Origin: Solobacterium sp. | GTDB taxonomy: Bacteria > Bacillota_I > Bacilli_A > Erysipelotrichales > Erysipelotrichaceae | DNA length: 64,000 nt | Direction: 5' to 3' | Assembly (NCBI GenBank): GCA_017432325.1 | Contig: JAFRJJ010000033.1 | Coordinates: forward strand, 1-64,000 | Shown here: one piece after another, positions 1-8,019 of the stretch | Position numbering within the stretch: the stretch's first letter is position 1 | Layout: each line of letters opens with the position of its first letter | The notes under the pieces: generated by a model | The model's input: the letters and a program-made list of their open reading frames with translations, nothing else | What the model was told of the DNA's origin: nothing | Databases searched by the model: none | Made by a program: the position numbers and the translations under genes

Positions 1-13
1 GCCACCCTCATAT

Positions 14-22
14 ATTATAGCA
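14..22 (-). promoter_or_regulatory. Extended -10 promoter pointing left out of the window
   Basis: Read on the minus strand this is TGCTATAAT, an extended -10 element. No gene lies between it and the left edge, so it probably serves a gene outside the window that diverges from the FemAB operon. No good -35 is seen; instead two 10-base near-identical direct repeats (22-41) lie just upstream of it. The rest of 1-309 holds no supported gene or structured RNA. Confidence 0.45.
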
Positions 23-309
23 TATCCTATGATATCCTACGATACTCAAAATCGACAAATTTGACAATTTAAACGATAAAAAAACGCGATGTTTATGCGC
101 GCTGTTCAAATTACTATATTTTTCTAACTGTCAAACTTCCGGGACCGGCATTGGCAGAAAATGCTTTGAACAGATCGTTGTAAGTTGAAAATGCTGTATT
201 GTTGTGGACGAAGAAATTACTGAGGACAGGAATCAGAAAGAATATTTTTGAAACAGCTTAGATAGAGTAATACCCTCTGACGAGAGGACAAATCCAACAG
301 CCTGTGCTG

Positions 310-318
310 TGCTATAAT
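310..318 (+). promoter_or_regulatory. Extended -10 promoter of the FemAB pair
   Basis: TGCTATAAT lies 45 bases before the start of the first FemAB-like gene. The base 17 upstream of the hexamer starts AAATCC, a poor -35, so recognition would rest on the TG extension. Confidence 0.5.
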
Positions 319-362
319 AATTTGGTTAAGAGACAACGAATGTTTCCTTAAAAGGAGGCTCT

Positions 363-1589
363 ATGACATATGTATTTCATACTGACTGTGATCCCGCATT
401 GATGGATGCGTTTGTAATGCAGTCTGATCAGAATACTTTGTTCCAGTGTTCAGACTGGGCAAAGGTAAAAAACAACTGGCGGTCTTTTTTTACGTCTGTA
501 ACGGAAAATGATGAGATCGTCGGAACAGCGCTCGTATTGATGAGACAGCTGATTCCGGGAAGATATCTGATGTATATTCCCAGAGGTCCTGTGATTGATT
601 ACAGCAGAAAAGATCTTGTGCATTTCTATCTGGATGAGCTGAAAAAGTTTGCCAAAAAGCAGAAGGCTGCTGCTGTGAGGTTTGATCCGTGTGTACTGTA
701 CCGAAAGTACCCGTACCGTGACAGGAATGAGATCCATGAGATCCTGAACAGGAATGTTATCTATCTGCTGGAAGAATGCGGCGCTAAGCATAAGGGATTT
801 ACGACTATGATCGAAGAAGCCACACAGCCCCGTTTCAACGCGGAAATGGATGTGACTCCCGATTACAGAGATCACCTGGAACACCGGACCTCCAAGTGCA
901 TCAGGGCGGCCGAGCACAAAGGGATCGAACTGAGGGAAGGGATCGACCAGGTACACAACCTTGCTGTGGCGATGCATTATACGGAAGTCAGAAAACAGGT
1001 CGCACTGCGCGGAGAGGATTATTTCCGCAACATGATGGAAGTTTACGGGGACCGTGCCATCTGTATGACAGCTTCTTTGAATTTTGAAAAACAGCTGGAA
1101 AAACTGGAAGCCTCGATCGCTGATACAACAGCACAGCTGGAAGGCAAACTCAGCAAAAAGCAGAGGAATGCCCTGAACCAGACGCTTGCAAATGATACGA
1201 AGGAACTGGAAAAGCTGAAAGAAGACGCACAGCGTGAATCGGAGAATGAGATCATTACTTCCGGTATCCTTGCTGTATACAACGACAATCTGATGGAACT
1301 GTTCTATATGGGCAATCATCCGGATTATATGCGCATGTATTCCAGTTATCTGCTGTATGCCAAATGTCTGGATATCTGTGTTGAAAAGGGCATCCGGCAC
1401 TGCAGTTTCGGCGGTATTGAAGGCACGCTGGATGATGGTCTGACACTGTTTAAATCCAACTGGATCATGAATGTCGAAGAATACATCGGAGAATTCAATA
1501 TCGTTATTGATCCTGTCGTGTACAAACTGTTTGATGAAGTATATCCGATGGCACTGAAAACGGCCGCAAAACTGAGAGGCAGGAAATGA
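363..1589 (+). CDS. FemAB/MurM-like aminoacyltransferase (peptidoglycan bridge), paralogue 1
   Basis: A 408-residue protein of the FemA/FemX/MurM family, which in Gram-positive bacteria adds amino acids from aminoacyl-tRNA to the lysine side chain of lipid II or to nascent muropeptides. It shows two GNAT-like halves and, at about residues 240-293, a lysine/glutamate-rich stretch that fits the antiparallel helical arm typical of the family. The GNAT-like C-terminal half contains the pattern HCSFGGIEG near residue 345. An AAGGAGG ribosome site sits four bases before the ATG. It overlaps the next paralogue by four bases. The family call is firm; which amino acid and which bridge position is used cannot be read from the sequence. 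Confidence 0.88.
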   Translation: MTYVFHTDCDPALMDAFVMQSDQNTLFQCSDWAKVKNNWRSFFTSVTENDEIVGTALVLMRQLIPGRYLMYIPRGPVIDYSRKDLVHFYLDELKKFAKKQKAAAVRFDPCVLYRKYPYRDRNEIHEILNRNVIYLLEECGAKHKGFTTMIEEATQPRFNAEMDVTPDYRDHLEHRTSKCIRAAEHKGIELREGIDQVHNLAVAMHYTEVRKQVALRGEDYFRNMMEVYGDRAICMTASLNFEKQLEKLEASIADTTAQLEGKLSKKQRNALNQTLANDTKELEKLKEDAQRESENEIITSGILAVYNDNLMELFYMGNHPDYMRMYSSYLLYAKCLDICVEKGIRHCSFGGIEGTLDDGLTLFKSNWIMNVEEYIGEFNIVIDPVVYKLFDEVYPMALKTAAKLRGRK

Positions 1590-2857
1590 TGATGAAATTT
1601 GTTGATCATATCGATCCTGAGCGTTTTGACGCATTTGCCATGGCGCATCCCCTGAACCACTATTCAAAGACGAGCAGATTCATTGCGTTCAAACAGGATG
1701 AATACCAGTCCGGTGACCTGCTGGGCGTGGAAGATGAGAACGGGGAACTGATCGCCACAGCAGTCATGCTGCATAAGAAGACAAAGTTTCCATTCGGACA
1801 GTATTCCTATGTCCAGTACGGATTCAACCTGGATATAGAGAACAGGGAACTGATCTCGTTCTTCGCCCGTCATCTCAGGGAATACGCCAGATTCAGGGGT
1901 TCATTCCTGCTCCGTATGGATTTCAACATCACGCGTCTGGAACATGAAAAAGACGGCACGTTGAAGGAGAGCGGTTTCAATCACGAATATGTGACGGAAC
2001 TGCTGCAGAACGAAGGATACACACATCTTGGCTATAACTACGGCTACAGTGGAAACTGGATGAGCCGCTACACATACCGTCTTGATCTGGACCAGCCCTG
2101 GAAACAGGTGCTGAAGGGGATCAAGCGCTGCAGTACCTATGATTCCAAAAATCACCAGAGATGTGTGGAAGTCCGTCCGGGTACGATCGACGAACTGGAT
2201 ATCCTGGTAGACAGCGAAGAAGAGCTGAGCGAGAAGCTTGGCTTCCAGCCCAAGGATACGGACTATTTCCGCAGACTGTGGAAATGCTATGAACCGTATA
2301 TTCATTACTATGTCGTTGAAACGAACTTCCATCAGGCCAAACTGTCCCTGGAACGGCAGATCGCGGAGAATGAAGCGAAACTGGCGATCCTGAAGGATGA
2401 AAAGAAAAAGACCCCGCTTGAGCAGAGCAATACCGCCATGCACAAAGAGATCGGGGAGATCGTTGAACAGGGACTGGATGAAGATAAGACGATCCCGCTG
2501 GGAGCGAAGCTGATCATCATGCAGGGTGTGAATGTCTGGAATGTCAATATGTATACGAAGAAGACACTGATGAACTTCCGTGCCGCATTCGCGCTTCACA
2601 GATACGCGATCGAAGATCTTTACGGGCAGGGTGCGAAGACCTATGACTTTGAAGGCATTTCAGGTTCACTGGATCCAAATGATGAATATTACGGCCAGCA
2701 GGATTTCAAGAAAAGCTTCGGCGGTGACTTCCTTGAATTCCTGGGAGAATTCGATGCTGTCCTGGATGAGAAGAAATATCATGCATGGCTCAGAAACGAC
2801 CGCCTGTACCGCAGGGTCAGAAGAAAGGTCAGATACATACTCAATCACAAAAAATAG
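1586..2857 (+). CDS. FemAB/MurM-like aminoacyltransferase, paralogue 2
   Basis: A 423-residue paralogue of the preceding gene, translationally coupled to it through an ATGA overlap. It has the same bilobed GNAT-like plan with a charged helical arm at about residues 246-298, and the C-terminal TYDFEGISGS stretch corresponds to the conserved region of the family. Two co-transcribed family members usually mean sequential addition of residues to an interpeptide bridge (as FemA and FemB do); here that is inference. The gene ends inside a perfect palindrome shared with the convergent third paralogue. Confidence 0.88.
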   Translation: MMMKFVDHIDPERFDAFAMAHPLNHYSKTSRFIAFKQDEYQSGDLLGVEDENGELIATAVMLHKKTKFPFGQYSYVQYGFNLDIENRELISFFARHLREYARFRGSFLLRMDFNITRLEHEKDGTLKESGFNHEYVTELLQNEGYTHLGYNYGYSGNWMSRYTYRLDLDQPWKQVLKGIKRCSTYDSKNHQRCVEVRPGTIDELDILVDSEEELSEKLGFQPKDTDYFRRLWKCYEPYIHYYVVETNFHQAKLSLERQIAENEAKLAILKDEKKKTPLEQSNTAMHKEIGEIVEQGLDEDKTIPLGAKLIIMQGVNVWNVNMYTKKTLMNFRAAFALHRYAIEDLYGQGAKTYDFEGISGSLDPNDEYYGQQDFKKSFGGDFLEFLGEFDAVLDEKKYHAWLRNDRLYRRVRRKVRYILNHKK

Positions 2858-2875
2858 CAGGATCCTGCTATTTTT
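2850..2875. terminator. Bidirectional intrinsic terminator between convergent femAB genes
   Basis: A perfect 26-base palindrome centred on GATC, with A-tracts on the left and T-tracts on the right so that it works in both directions. The TAG stop of the + gene (2855-2857) and the TAG stop of the - gene (2868-2870) lie in its two arms. Confidence 0.9.
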
Positions 2876-4100
2876 GTTTCTTCTGATATCTGTATGCCCA
2901 GTATCTGCGCTTTACATGATTGACTGCCAGCTTTTCAAAGCGGAAGCGTTTCATCGCTCTGGTGCGGAACACATAATCGAATTCACCGATCTGTTCGATG
3001 AATTCCGGACCGAATGAACGTTTATACGCATACAGTCCGTAATACGGATCATCCTTTGAGGCAGTACCTGAGAATCCGCACATGTCGTATGTCAGCACAC
3101 CGTGTTCCTTCATGTCGTTCATGGCAAACGCATGCAGGTTGTCGACCGGCTTGATGAAGTTGAATTCCTTGTGATTGTATGTGTAGAGATCCCACGACAT
3201 ATGTCCCAGACGAATAAACAATCCGCATGCGATCGGCAGTTTTGACCCGTACTTCTGTTTCAGTCCGAATGCTTTTTCCAGCTCCTTTTCCTTGGCAGCA
3301 CGCGCTTCCGGATCTTTTTTATACTTTTTTGAAGCCAGCTCTGCTTCAATGCCGCTGATCATCGTATCCAGATCGATCTCTGTGACATAGATGACCGCAT
3401 GTTCTCCGAAGCTTTCCAGCAGTGCTTCGAAGAATTTCCTGGAATGCGGCTTGAATCCGTCCTGCTCACTGAGCTGGACTTCAAAGTCCATCAGGGAAGG
3501 CAGGTCATCCTTACTCCCGATACGGGTCGATACACCGATCACCGCATGCCTGTTGAGCGCTGTTTTTCTCGGCTTGGCGTAACCTGCAATGACATCCTTC
3601 ATGTCTTTATCCAGGTCAACGAACAATGTATATCTGTTTGTCCATGATCCGTTGTACGCGTAACCGTAGCCTTTATGGATATAGCCGAGTTTTTTCAGAT
3701 CCTCCGTGACACATTCATTGCTGAAACCATCGTCTACCAGTTCTCCGGTGATCGTATGATGGCAGCGTATAACATTCGGGTCAACGCGCAGGAACTGTAC
3801 CTGGTTCTTTTTCGCGTATTCCTTCAGCAGCCGGAACACTTCGTTTCTTACATGCTCATCCGTATAATCCATGCACGGTCCCCACGGAACATAGAGATAC
3901 CGGTGCAGCAGCCATGTATTCTTCAATACCATTGCTGTGGCTTTTAATTCATCATTCTCATAAAAACCAAGAAAGGATGGGGTGTCCCCATCCGTTATCC
4001 GTTTGAAGCGCGCCCACATAGCTGTTTTCATATAGTGAACATTACTGCTCTTTTCAACAAATGTATTCAGTGTGTTCTCTGATATGATGCGCATTTCCAT
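2868..4100 (-). CDS. FemAB/MurM-like aminoacyltransferase, paralogue 3
   Basis: A 410-residue FemA/MurM-family protein on the minus strand, convergent with paralogues 1 and 2. A lysine/glutamate-rich helical arm lies near residues 240-285, and the C-terminal TYDMCGFSGT matches the equivalent stretch of paralogue 2, to which it looks closest. A GGAG sits eight bases before its ATG and only two bases separate it from the gltX stop, so it is co-transcribed behind glutamyl-tRNA synthetase. That pairing is suggestive because FemAB enzymes consume charged tRNA, but it does not prove glutamate as the donor. Confidence 0.87.
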   Translation of the reverse strand: MEMRIISENTLNTFVEKSSNVHYMKTAMWARFKRITDGDTPSFLGFYENDELKATAMVLKNTWLLHRYLYVPWGPCMDYTDEHVRNEVFRLLKEYAKKNQVQFLRVDPNVIRCHHTITGELVDDGFSNECVTEDLKKLGYIHKGYGYAYNGSWTNRYTLFVDLDKDMKDVIAGYAKPRKTALNRHAVIGVSTRIGSKDDLPSLMDFEVQLSEQDGFKPHSRKFFEALLESFGEHAVIYVTEIDLDTMISGIEAELASKKYKKDPEARAAKEKELEKAFGLKQKYGSKLPIACGLFIRLGHMSWDLYTYNHKEFNFIKPVDNLHAFAMNDMKEHGVLTYDMCGFSGTASKDDPYYGLYAYKRSFGPEFIEQIGEFDYVFRTRAMKRFRFEKLAVNHVKRRYWAYRYQKKQK

Positions 4101-4102
4101 GT

Positions 4103-5551
4103 TCAGTTCTCCAGCTGTGTGATCGAAAGATCAAGTCTTCTGAGTGTTTCTTCTTTGCCGAGGATCTCCGCGATCTCGAAGGCACCGCCCGGGGTGGACT
4201 GCTTGCCTGATATCGCAAGACGCAGGGGGAAGAGTACCTGTCCGTTCTTCATGCCGAGTTTTGCCGGCAGTTCCATGAGTCTGTCATGGATGTTCTGCAG
4301 TGTCCAGTCATCGATTCCCGTGATCACTTCTCTGCATGCCCTCAGTGCTGTCAGAGCTACTTCAGGGTTGGTCTTGCTCTTCTTGTTTGTATAAAGATCA
4401 TTGGAATATTCAGGGAATGTATCGAAGAAATCAAGCATTTCCGGGATCTCGTTCAGTGTATTGGCTCTGACCTGAACGACAGCGGCGATCTTCTTCTTGT
4501 CAAAGTCTCCTTTGACTGCCTGATCGATGTAGGGTTTGACCAGCTCATAATAGGAATCCAGATCCATGTTTCTCAGCCACAGGCCGTTGATGCTCGTCAG
4601 CTTGACGGGATCGAAGATGGCTCCGTTTGTACCGATACGCTTGACATTGAATGCCTGCACCAGCTCATCCAGCGTATAGATCTCCTGATTCGTTTCAGGA
4701 GCCCATCCGAGCAGCGCGATGTAGTTCAGGATCGCGCCGGGCAGATAGCCTTTGGCAACCAGATCCTGGAAGCTTGCGTCGCCGTTTCTCTTGGAAAGCT
4801 TGGAGTGCTCATCCTTCATGACAGGCGGGCAGTGGATGTAGCGGGGGATATCCCAACCGAATGCTTCATAGATCAGGTTGTATTTCGGAGCTGAAGAGAG
4901 GTATTCCATACCTCTGACAACGTCCGTGATGCCCATCAGATGATCATCAATGACATTTGCAAAGTTATATGTAGGGAAGCCGTCGCTCTTGATCAGGACG
5001 GATTCATCCAGTGTTGAATTGTCCACTGTGATCGTTCCGAATACTTCATCATCGAATGATGTCGTACCGCTCTCGGGGATCGTCTGACGGACAACGAATT
5101 TTTCGCCTGCTGCGATTCTGGCTTCTGCTTCTTCAATGCTCAGGTGCTTGCAGGGATCATCATATTTGAAAGATTCTCCATCACGCTCTTTCTGTGCTTT
5201 GATGACTTCTTCATCACAGAAGCAGTAATGAGCACCGCCGAGTCTGATCAGTTTCTTTGCGTATTCCATATAAATGCCGGCATGCACACGTTCGGACTGT
5301 ACATACGGTCCGACAGGTCCGCCGATATCAGGACCTTCATCATGTTTCAGGCCGCACTGTTTCATCGTTTCATAGATGATATCTGTAGCGCCTTCAACCA
5401 GACGTCCCTGATCGGTATCTTCGATACGGAGGATAAATACTCCCTCAGGATCCTTCTTCGCTACCAGATAAGCATAAAGGGCAGTGCGAAGGTTGCCGAT
5501 ATGCATATACCCCGTAGGACTAGGGGCAAATCTTGTTCTTAATCCAGTCAT
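4103..5551 (-). CDS. gltX: Glutamyl-tRNA synthetase
   Basis: Class I aminoacyl-tRNA synthetase of 482 residues that charges tRNA-Glu; in most Bacillota a non-discriminating GluRS also mischarges tRNA-Gln, which GatCAB then amidates. The HIGH signature is HIGN at residues 17-20 and the KMSKS loop is KLSKR at 251-255. Length fits the family. The start at 5551 is chosen because AAGGAG at 5560-5565 lies eight bases from it, whereas the ATG at 5557 would have only two bases of spacing. It has its own promoter and leads into the third femAB-like gene. Confidence 0.95.
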   Translation of the reverse strand: MTGLRTRFAPSPTGYMHIGNLRTALYAYLVAKKDPEGVFILRIEDTDQGRLVEGATDIIYETMKQCGLKHDEGPDIGGPVGPYVQSERVHAGIYMEYAKKLIRLGGAHYCFCDEEVIKAQKERDGESFKYDDPCKHLSIEEAEARIAAGEKFVVRQTIPESGTTSFDDEVFGTITVDNSTLDESVLIKSDGFPTYNFANVIDDHLMGITDVVRGMEYLSSAPKYNLIYEAFGWDIPRYIHCPPVMKDEHSKLSKRNGDASFQDLVAKGYLPGAILNYIALLGWAPETNQEIYTLDELVQAFNVKRIGTNGAIFDPVKLTSINGLWLRNMDLDSYYELVKPYIDQAVKGDFDKKKIAAVVQVRANTLNEIPEMLDFFDTFPEYSNDLYTNKKSKTNPEVALTALRACREVITGIDDWTLQNIHDRLMELPAKLGMKNGQVLFPLRLAISGKQSTPGGAFEIAEILGKEETLRRLDLSITQLEN

Positions 5552-5574
5552 TTTCATAACTCCTTAGCCAACTT

Positions 5575-5603
5575 ATTTTACCTCAAATCAGATACCCGCA
5601 CAA
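5575..5603 (-). promoter_or_regulatory. Promoter of gltX-femAB3
   Basis: On the minus strand TTGTGC and TAAAAT are separated by 17 bases, placing a start of transcription shortly before the gltX ribosome site and just downstream of the terminator of the metallophosphoesterase gene. Confidence 0.55.
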
Positions 5604-5605
5604 CG

Positions 5606-5635
5606 TAAAAAGACCGCGCAGCGTGAACCACGGTC
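5606..5635 (-). terminator. Intrinsic terminator of the metallophosphoesterase gene
   Basis: On the minus strand a seven-pair stem (GACCGTG against CGCGGTC with one G-T pair) is followed directly by a run of five T, 12 bases beyond the stop of the gene. Confidence 0.7.
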
Positions 5636-5646
5636 ATATCTGTTAT

Positions 5647-6357
5647 TTATCTGCGCGGAACATTAGAGCAGAAGACATCAAAATTGGTAAACATGATCTC
5701 CACACGGTCTATCTTTTTCTCTGTATGGAAATGTCCTGAATACCATTTTCTGTATGTCAGTCTGGCTTCCAGTGTACCAAGCCATTCTTCCGTAGACTTG
5801 TCTACCAGTGACTGGTCAATGCCTCTCAGGAACGCTTCCTGGGGAACGTATCTTGCAGGTACGGTATGGGAAAGAACGGTATCGATATGCCAGTCGTTTT
5901 TCTCAAGCTGTTCTTCAACACGGGCTTTGATCTGTTCATCCGGCTGCTCGTCTTTAAACCAGGGGAGATCATTGTTGATCCTGTAGTACTTATCCAGGCT
6001 GAATGCTCCGCCGATCACGATCGTTCTGTATCCGTCGAAATCATATATGTCTCCGTCTTCCGCAAACAGGATGGAAGGAAATTCCTCTTCATACCATACA
6101 GTACCTCCATGAAAGTCCATTGTCCGGTAGCTGGAAATATTGCATGGTCTGTTTTCGTGATTCCCCTGGATGCAGAACAGTGTGATCGGTATCCGGGAGA
6201 TCTTTTCCTTCAGAAGATGATCTGTATGATCGCCGTAATAATTGATACCTGCATCTCCGAGCACGATCAAAATATCCTGCTTACTCGAGTATACACGTTT
6301 GCAGAATCCGTCTATACGGTCAAACTTGGCGTGAACATCTCCTGTTATGTAGATCAT
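5647..6357 (-). CDS. Calcineurin-like metallophosphoesterase
   Basis: A 236-residue phosphoesterase with the metallophosphoesterase signature in order: GDVH at 6-9, GDAG at 34-37, GNHE at 65-68, SHT and the final GHFH near the C-terminus, all of which bind the dimetal site. The substrate cannot be inferred; small stand-alone members act on phosphoproteins, nucleotides or cyclic nucleotides. The start is the ATG at 6357 with GGAAAGG five to six bases upstream; an in-frame TTG at 6387 is less likely. It is transcribed alone between its own promoter and terminator. Confidence 0.85.
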   Translation of the reverse strand: MIYITGDVHAKFDRIDGFCKRVYSSKQDILIVLGDAGINYYGDHTDHLLKEKISRIPITLFCIQGNHENRPCNISSYRTMDFHGGTVWYEEEFPSILFAEDGDIYDFDGYRTIVIGGAFSLDKYYRINNDLPWFKDEQPDEQIKARVEEQLEKNDWHIDTVLSHTVPARYVPQEAFLRGIDQSLVDKSTEEWLGTLEARLTYRKWYSGHFHTEKKIDRVEIMFTNFDVFCSNVPRR

Positions 6358-6435
6358 GAAAACCTTTCCCAGCAGGATCTCAGGCAACCTTGCTGCGGCA
6401 AATCACAATTGTAGTATCAAAATAAATATATAGTA

Positions 6436-6444
6436 ATTATAGCA
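6436..6444 (-). promoter_or_regulatory. Extended -10 promoter of the metallophosphoesterase gene
   Basis: Minus-strand TGCTATAAT, the same nonamer found at 14-22 and 310-318, about 80 bases upstream of the chosen start codon. The -35 position reads ATGACT, a weak match. The surrounding 6388-6555 is AT-rich and shows no gene. Confidence 0.5.
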
Positions 6445-6555
6445 AATATATGACGGTTAGTCATTCCTGCATGTTTAACTGATAAAAAGCTGATTATGAG
6501 ATGATCATGATAACGATCTGATAAAGATCATTATTGAAATTTCGTAAATAAATGA

Positions 6556-6584
6556 TTGAATTTCAGATAAGTCTATGTAATAAT
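6556..6584 (+). promoter_or_regulatory. Promoter of tRNA-Gln
   Basis: TTGAAT and AATAAT with 17 bases between, and TG one base before the -10 hexamer. The spacing to the mature tRNA 5' end is 12 bases. Confidence 0.5.
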
Positions 6585-6596
6585 ACTAAGTGCTGT

Positions 6597-6669
6597 TGGG
6601 ATATAGCCAAGCGGTAAGGCAACTGGCTCTGAACCAGTCATTTCGGGAGTTCGAATCTCTCTATCCCAG
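6597..6669 (+). tRNA. tRNA-Gln (anticodon CTG)
   Basis: A complete cloverleaf. The acceptor stem pairs TGGGATA (6597-6603) with TATCCCA (6662-6668), giving the U1-A72 pair typical of bacterial tRNA-Gln. The anticodon arm is ACTGG, loop CTCTGAA, CCAGT, with anticodon CTG at 6629-6631 (reads CAG). The T arm contains GTTCGAATC. CCA is not encoded. A second tRNA-Gln with TTG must exist elsewhere for CAA codons. Confidence 0.96.
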
Positions 6670-6678
6670 CCGATCAAA

Positions 6679-6710
6679 GACAGCTGACCGCAGCTGCCTT
6701 TTTTGTTTTA
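6679..6710 (+). terminator. Terminator of tRNA-Gln
   Basis: CAGCTG arms enclosing ACCG, followed by CC and a T-rich tract, starting about ten bases after the tRNA. Confidence 0.75.
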
Positions 6711-6739
6711 TCCTGATGGTCTCATATCTTTAACTGCGT

Positions 6740-6745
6740 TATAAT
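6740..6745 (+). promoter_or_regulatory. -10 element immediately before rdgB
   Basis: A consensus TATAAT ends seven bases before the ATG at 6753, so a transcript would begin at or next to the start codon. It follows the tRNA terminator directly and overlaps the alternative upstream ATG at 6744, which argues against that codon. Confidence 0.45.
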
Positions 6746-6752
6746 GATAGCC

Positions 6753-7355
6753 ATGAAAAACACAGAAGAAAAAGTAATCGTGGTAGCCAGCACGAATCAG
6801 GGAAAGATCCGTGAATTCCGTTCCATGCTTGAACCGGAAGGATATACGGTCAAATCACTGGCTGATCTGAAAGATATGCCGGAAATCGAAGAAAACGGCA
6901 TAACATTCGCTGAAAATGCCGTGATCAAGGCACAGTCCGTAACGGATTATTACGGCATCGAAGCGATCTCGGATGACTCAGGTCTGGAGATCGATGCGTT
7001 TGACAGACAGCCGGGTGTACACAGTGCCAGATATCTCGGTCATGATACACCGTACAGCTATAAGAACCAGGTGATCCTGGAAAAGATGAAGGGTATTGAA
7101 AACAGGACCTGCAGATATGTCTGCGCGATCGCGTGGACTGCACCCGGCAGGGAACCTGCAGTGTTTGAAGACACAGTCGAATGTGAGATTGCATATGAAC
7201 CCAGAGGAAACAACGGGTTCGGGTACGATCCGATCATCTGGTATCCGCCGTTCAATAAAACAATGGCGGAAATGACAGATGAAGAAAAGAACAGCATATC
7301 CCATCGCGGCAAAGCGATCAGGAAGCTGGAGGCATGGATGGATGAGAGGAAATAA
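6753..7355 (+). CDS. rdgB: dITP/XTP pyrophosphatase (RdgB/HAM1 family)
   Basis: A 200-residue non-canonical purine NTP pyrophosphatase that removes dITP and XTP from the nucleotide pool. The N-terminal ASTNQGKIREF nucleotide-binding motif, the SDDSGLEID motif and the C-terminal SHRGKA motif are all present and length is normal. No Shine-Dalgarno sequence precedes 6753, and TATAAT lies seven bases upstream, so the mRNA may be leaderless. The next gene starts inside its 3' end, so the two are coupled. Confidence 0.94.
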   Translation: MKNTEEKVIVVASTNQGKIREFRSMLEPEGYTVKSLADLKDMPEIEENGITFAENAVIKAQSVTDYYGIEAISDDSGLEIDAFDRQPGVHSARYLGHDTPYSYKNQVILEKMKGIENRTCRYVCAIAWTAPGREPAVFEDTVECEIAYEPRGNNGFGYDPIIWYPPFNKTMAEMTDEEKNSISHRGKAIRKLEAWMDERK

Positions 7356-8019
7356 GTTTTTAGCGGCAGCAGCGTCTTTCCTGCTTACACTGGCAGGTCT
7401 TTTGTCGGTCGTTGATGTACTGTGCTTTGACCGTGGATTTTACACAAAGGAATATGAGAAGAACGGTACTGCTGAATATATGCAGATGAGTGATGAAGAT
7501 CTCGAACATACAACAGATGTGCTGCTTGCATATCTGAAGGATGAACGTGACGACCTGATCGTAACAGCTGTTGTGGACGGGAAGGAACGTGAAGTGTTCG
7601 ATATGCGTGAAACACTGCATATGGAAGATGTCAAGAAGCTGTATCAGAATGCCATGACTTTCCGTACGGCTGCAGCATTGATAGGCGCGGTGCTGCTGTG
7701 TGCTGTGCTGTATGGCGCCGAACAGAAAAGGGCGCTCATGAAATCCGGTTTTCAGGCAGGGGTCATTCTGATCCTGGCGCTGATCTCCGCGCTGACAATA
7801 TGGGCAGCCATTGATTTCAATGCGTTCTGGATACAGTTCCACGAAGTATTCTTTGACAATGACCTGTATCTGCTGGATCCGCGTACGGAACTCCTGATCC
7901 GGATGGTTCCGGAACAGTTCTTCTATGATCTTGTGATGCGCATCGTGATCGGATTCTTCGGACTCCTGGCGGTCACAGCAGGACTGCTCTGGTTTCTGCC
8001 CGAGAGGAAGACAGTATGA
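7342..8019 (+). CDS. TIGR01906-type integral membrane protein
   Basis: A 225-residue membrane protein with four predicted transmembrane segments: one at the N-terminus (from about residue 6), two in the middle and one near the C-terminus. The stretch FWIQFHEVFFDND followed by LLDPRTELLIRMVPEQFF is characteristic of the family once called lactobacillus integral membrane protein TIGR01906. Function is unknown. The start at 7342 has GGAGG nine bases upstream inside rdgB; a longer start at 7279 would overlap rdgB by 77 bases. The gene overlaps trmL by four bases. Confidence 0.8.
   Translation: MRGNKFLAAAASFLLTLAGLLSVVDVLCFDRGFYTKEYEKNGTAEYMQMSDEDLEHTTDVLLAYLKDERDDLIVTAVVDGKEREVFDMRETLHMEDVKKLYQNAMTFRTAAALIGAVLLCAVLYGAEQKRALMKSGFQAGVILILALISALTIWAAIDFNAFWIQFHEVFFDNDLYLLDPRTELLIRMVPEQFFYDLVMRIVIGFFGLLAVTAGLLWFLPERKTV

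Noticed and set aside
450-1667. A 405-codon open frame antisense to the first FemAB-like gene
   Set aside because: No ribosome site or domain; fully covered by a convincing gene on the other strand.
5552-5557. The ATG at 5557 as start of gltX
   Set aside because: The AAGGAG would be only two bases away; the in-frame ATG at 5551 has eight bases of spacing.
6597-6669. tRNA-Gln as attachment site of an integrated element
   Set aside because: No integrase, no repeat of the tRNA 3' end and no foreign-looking genes lie near it.
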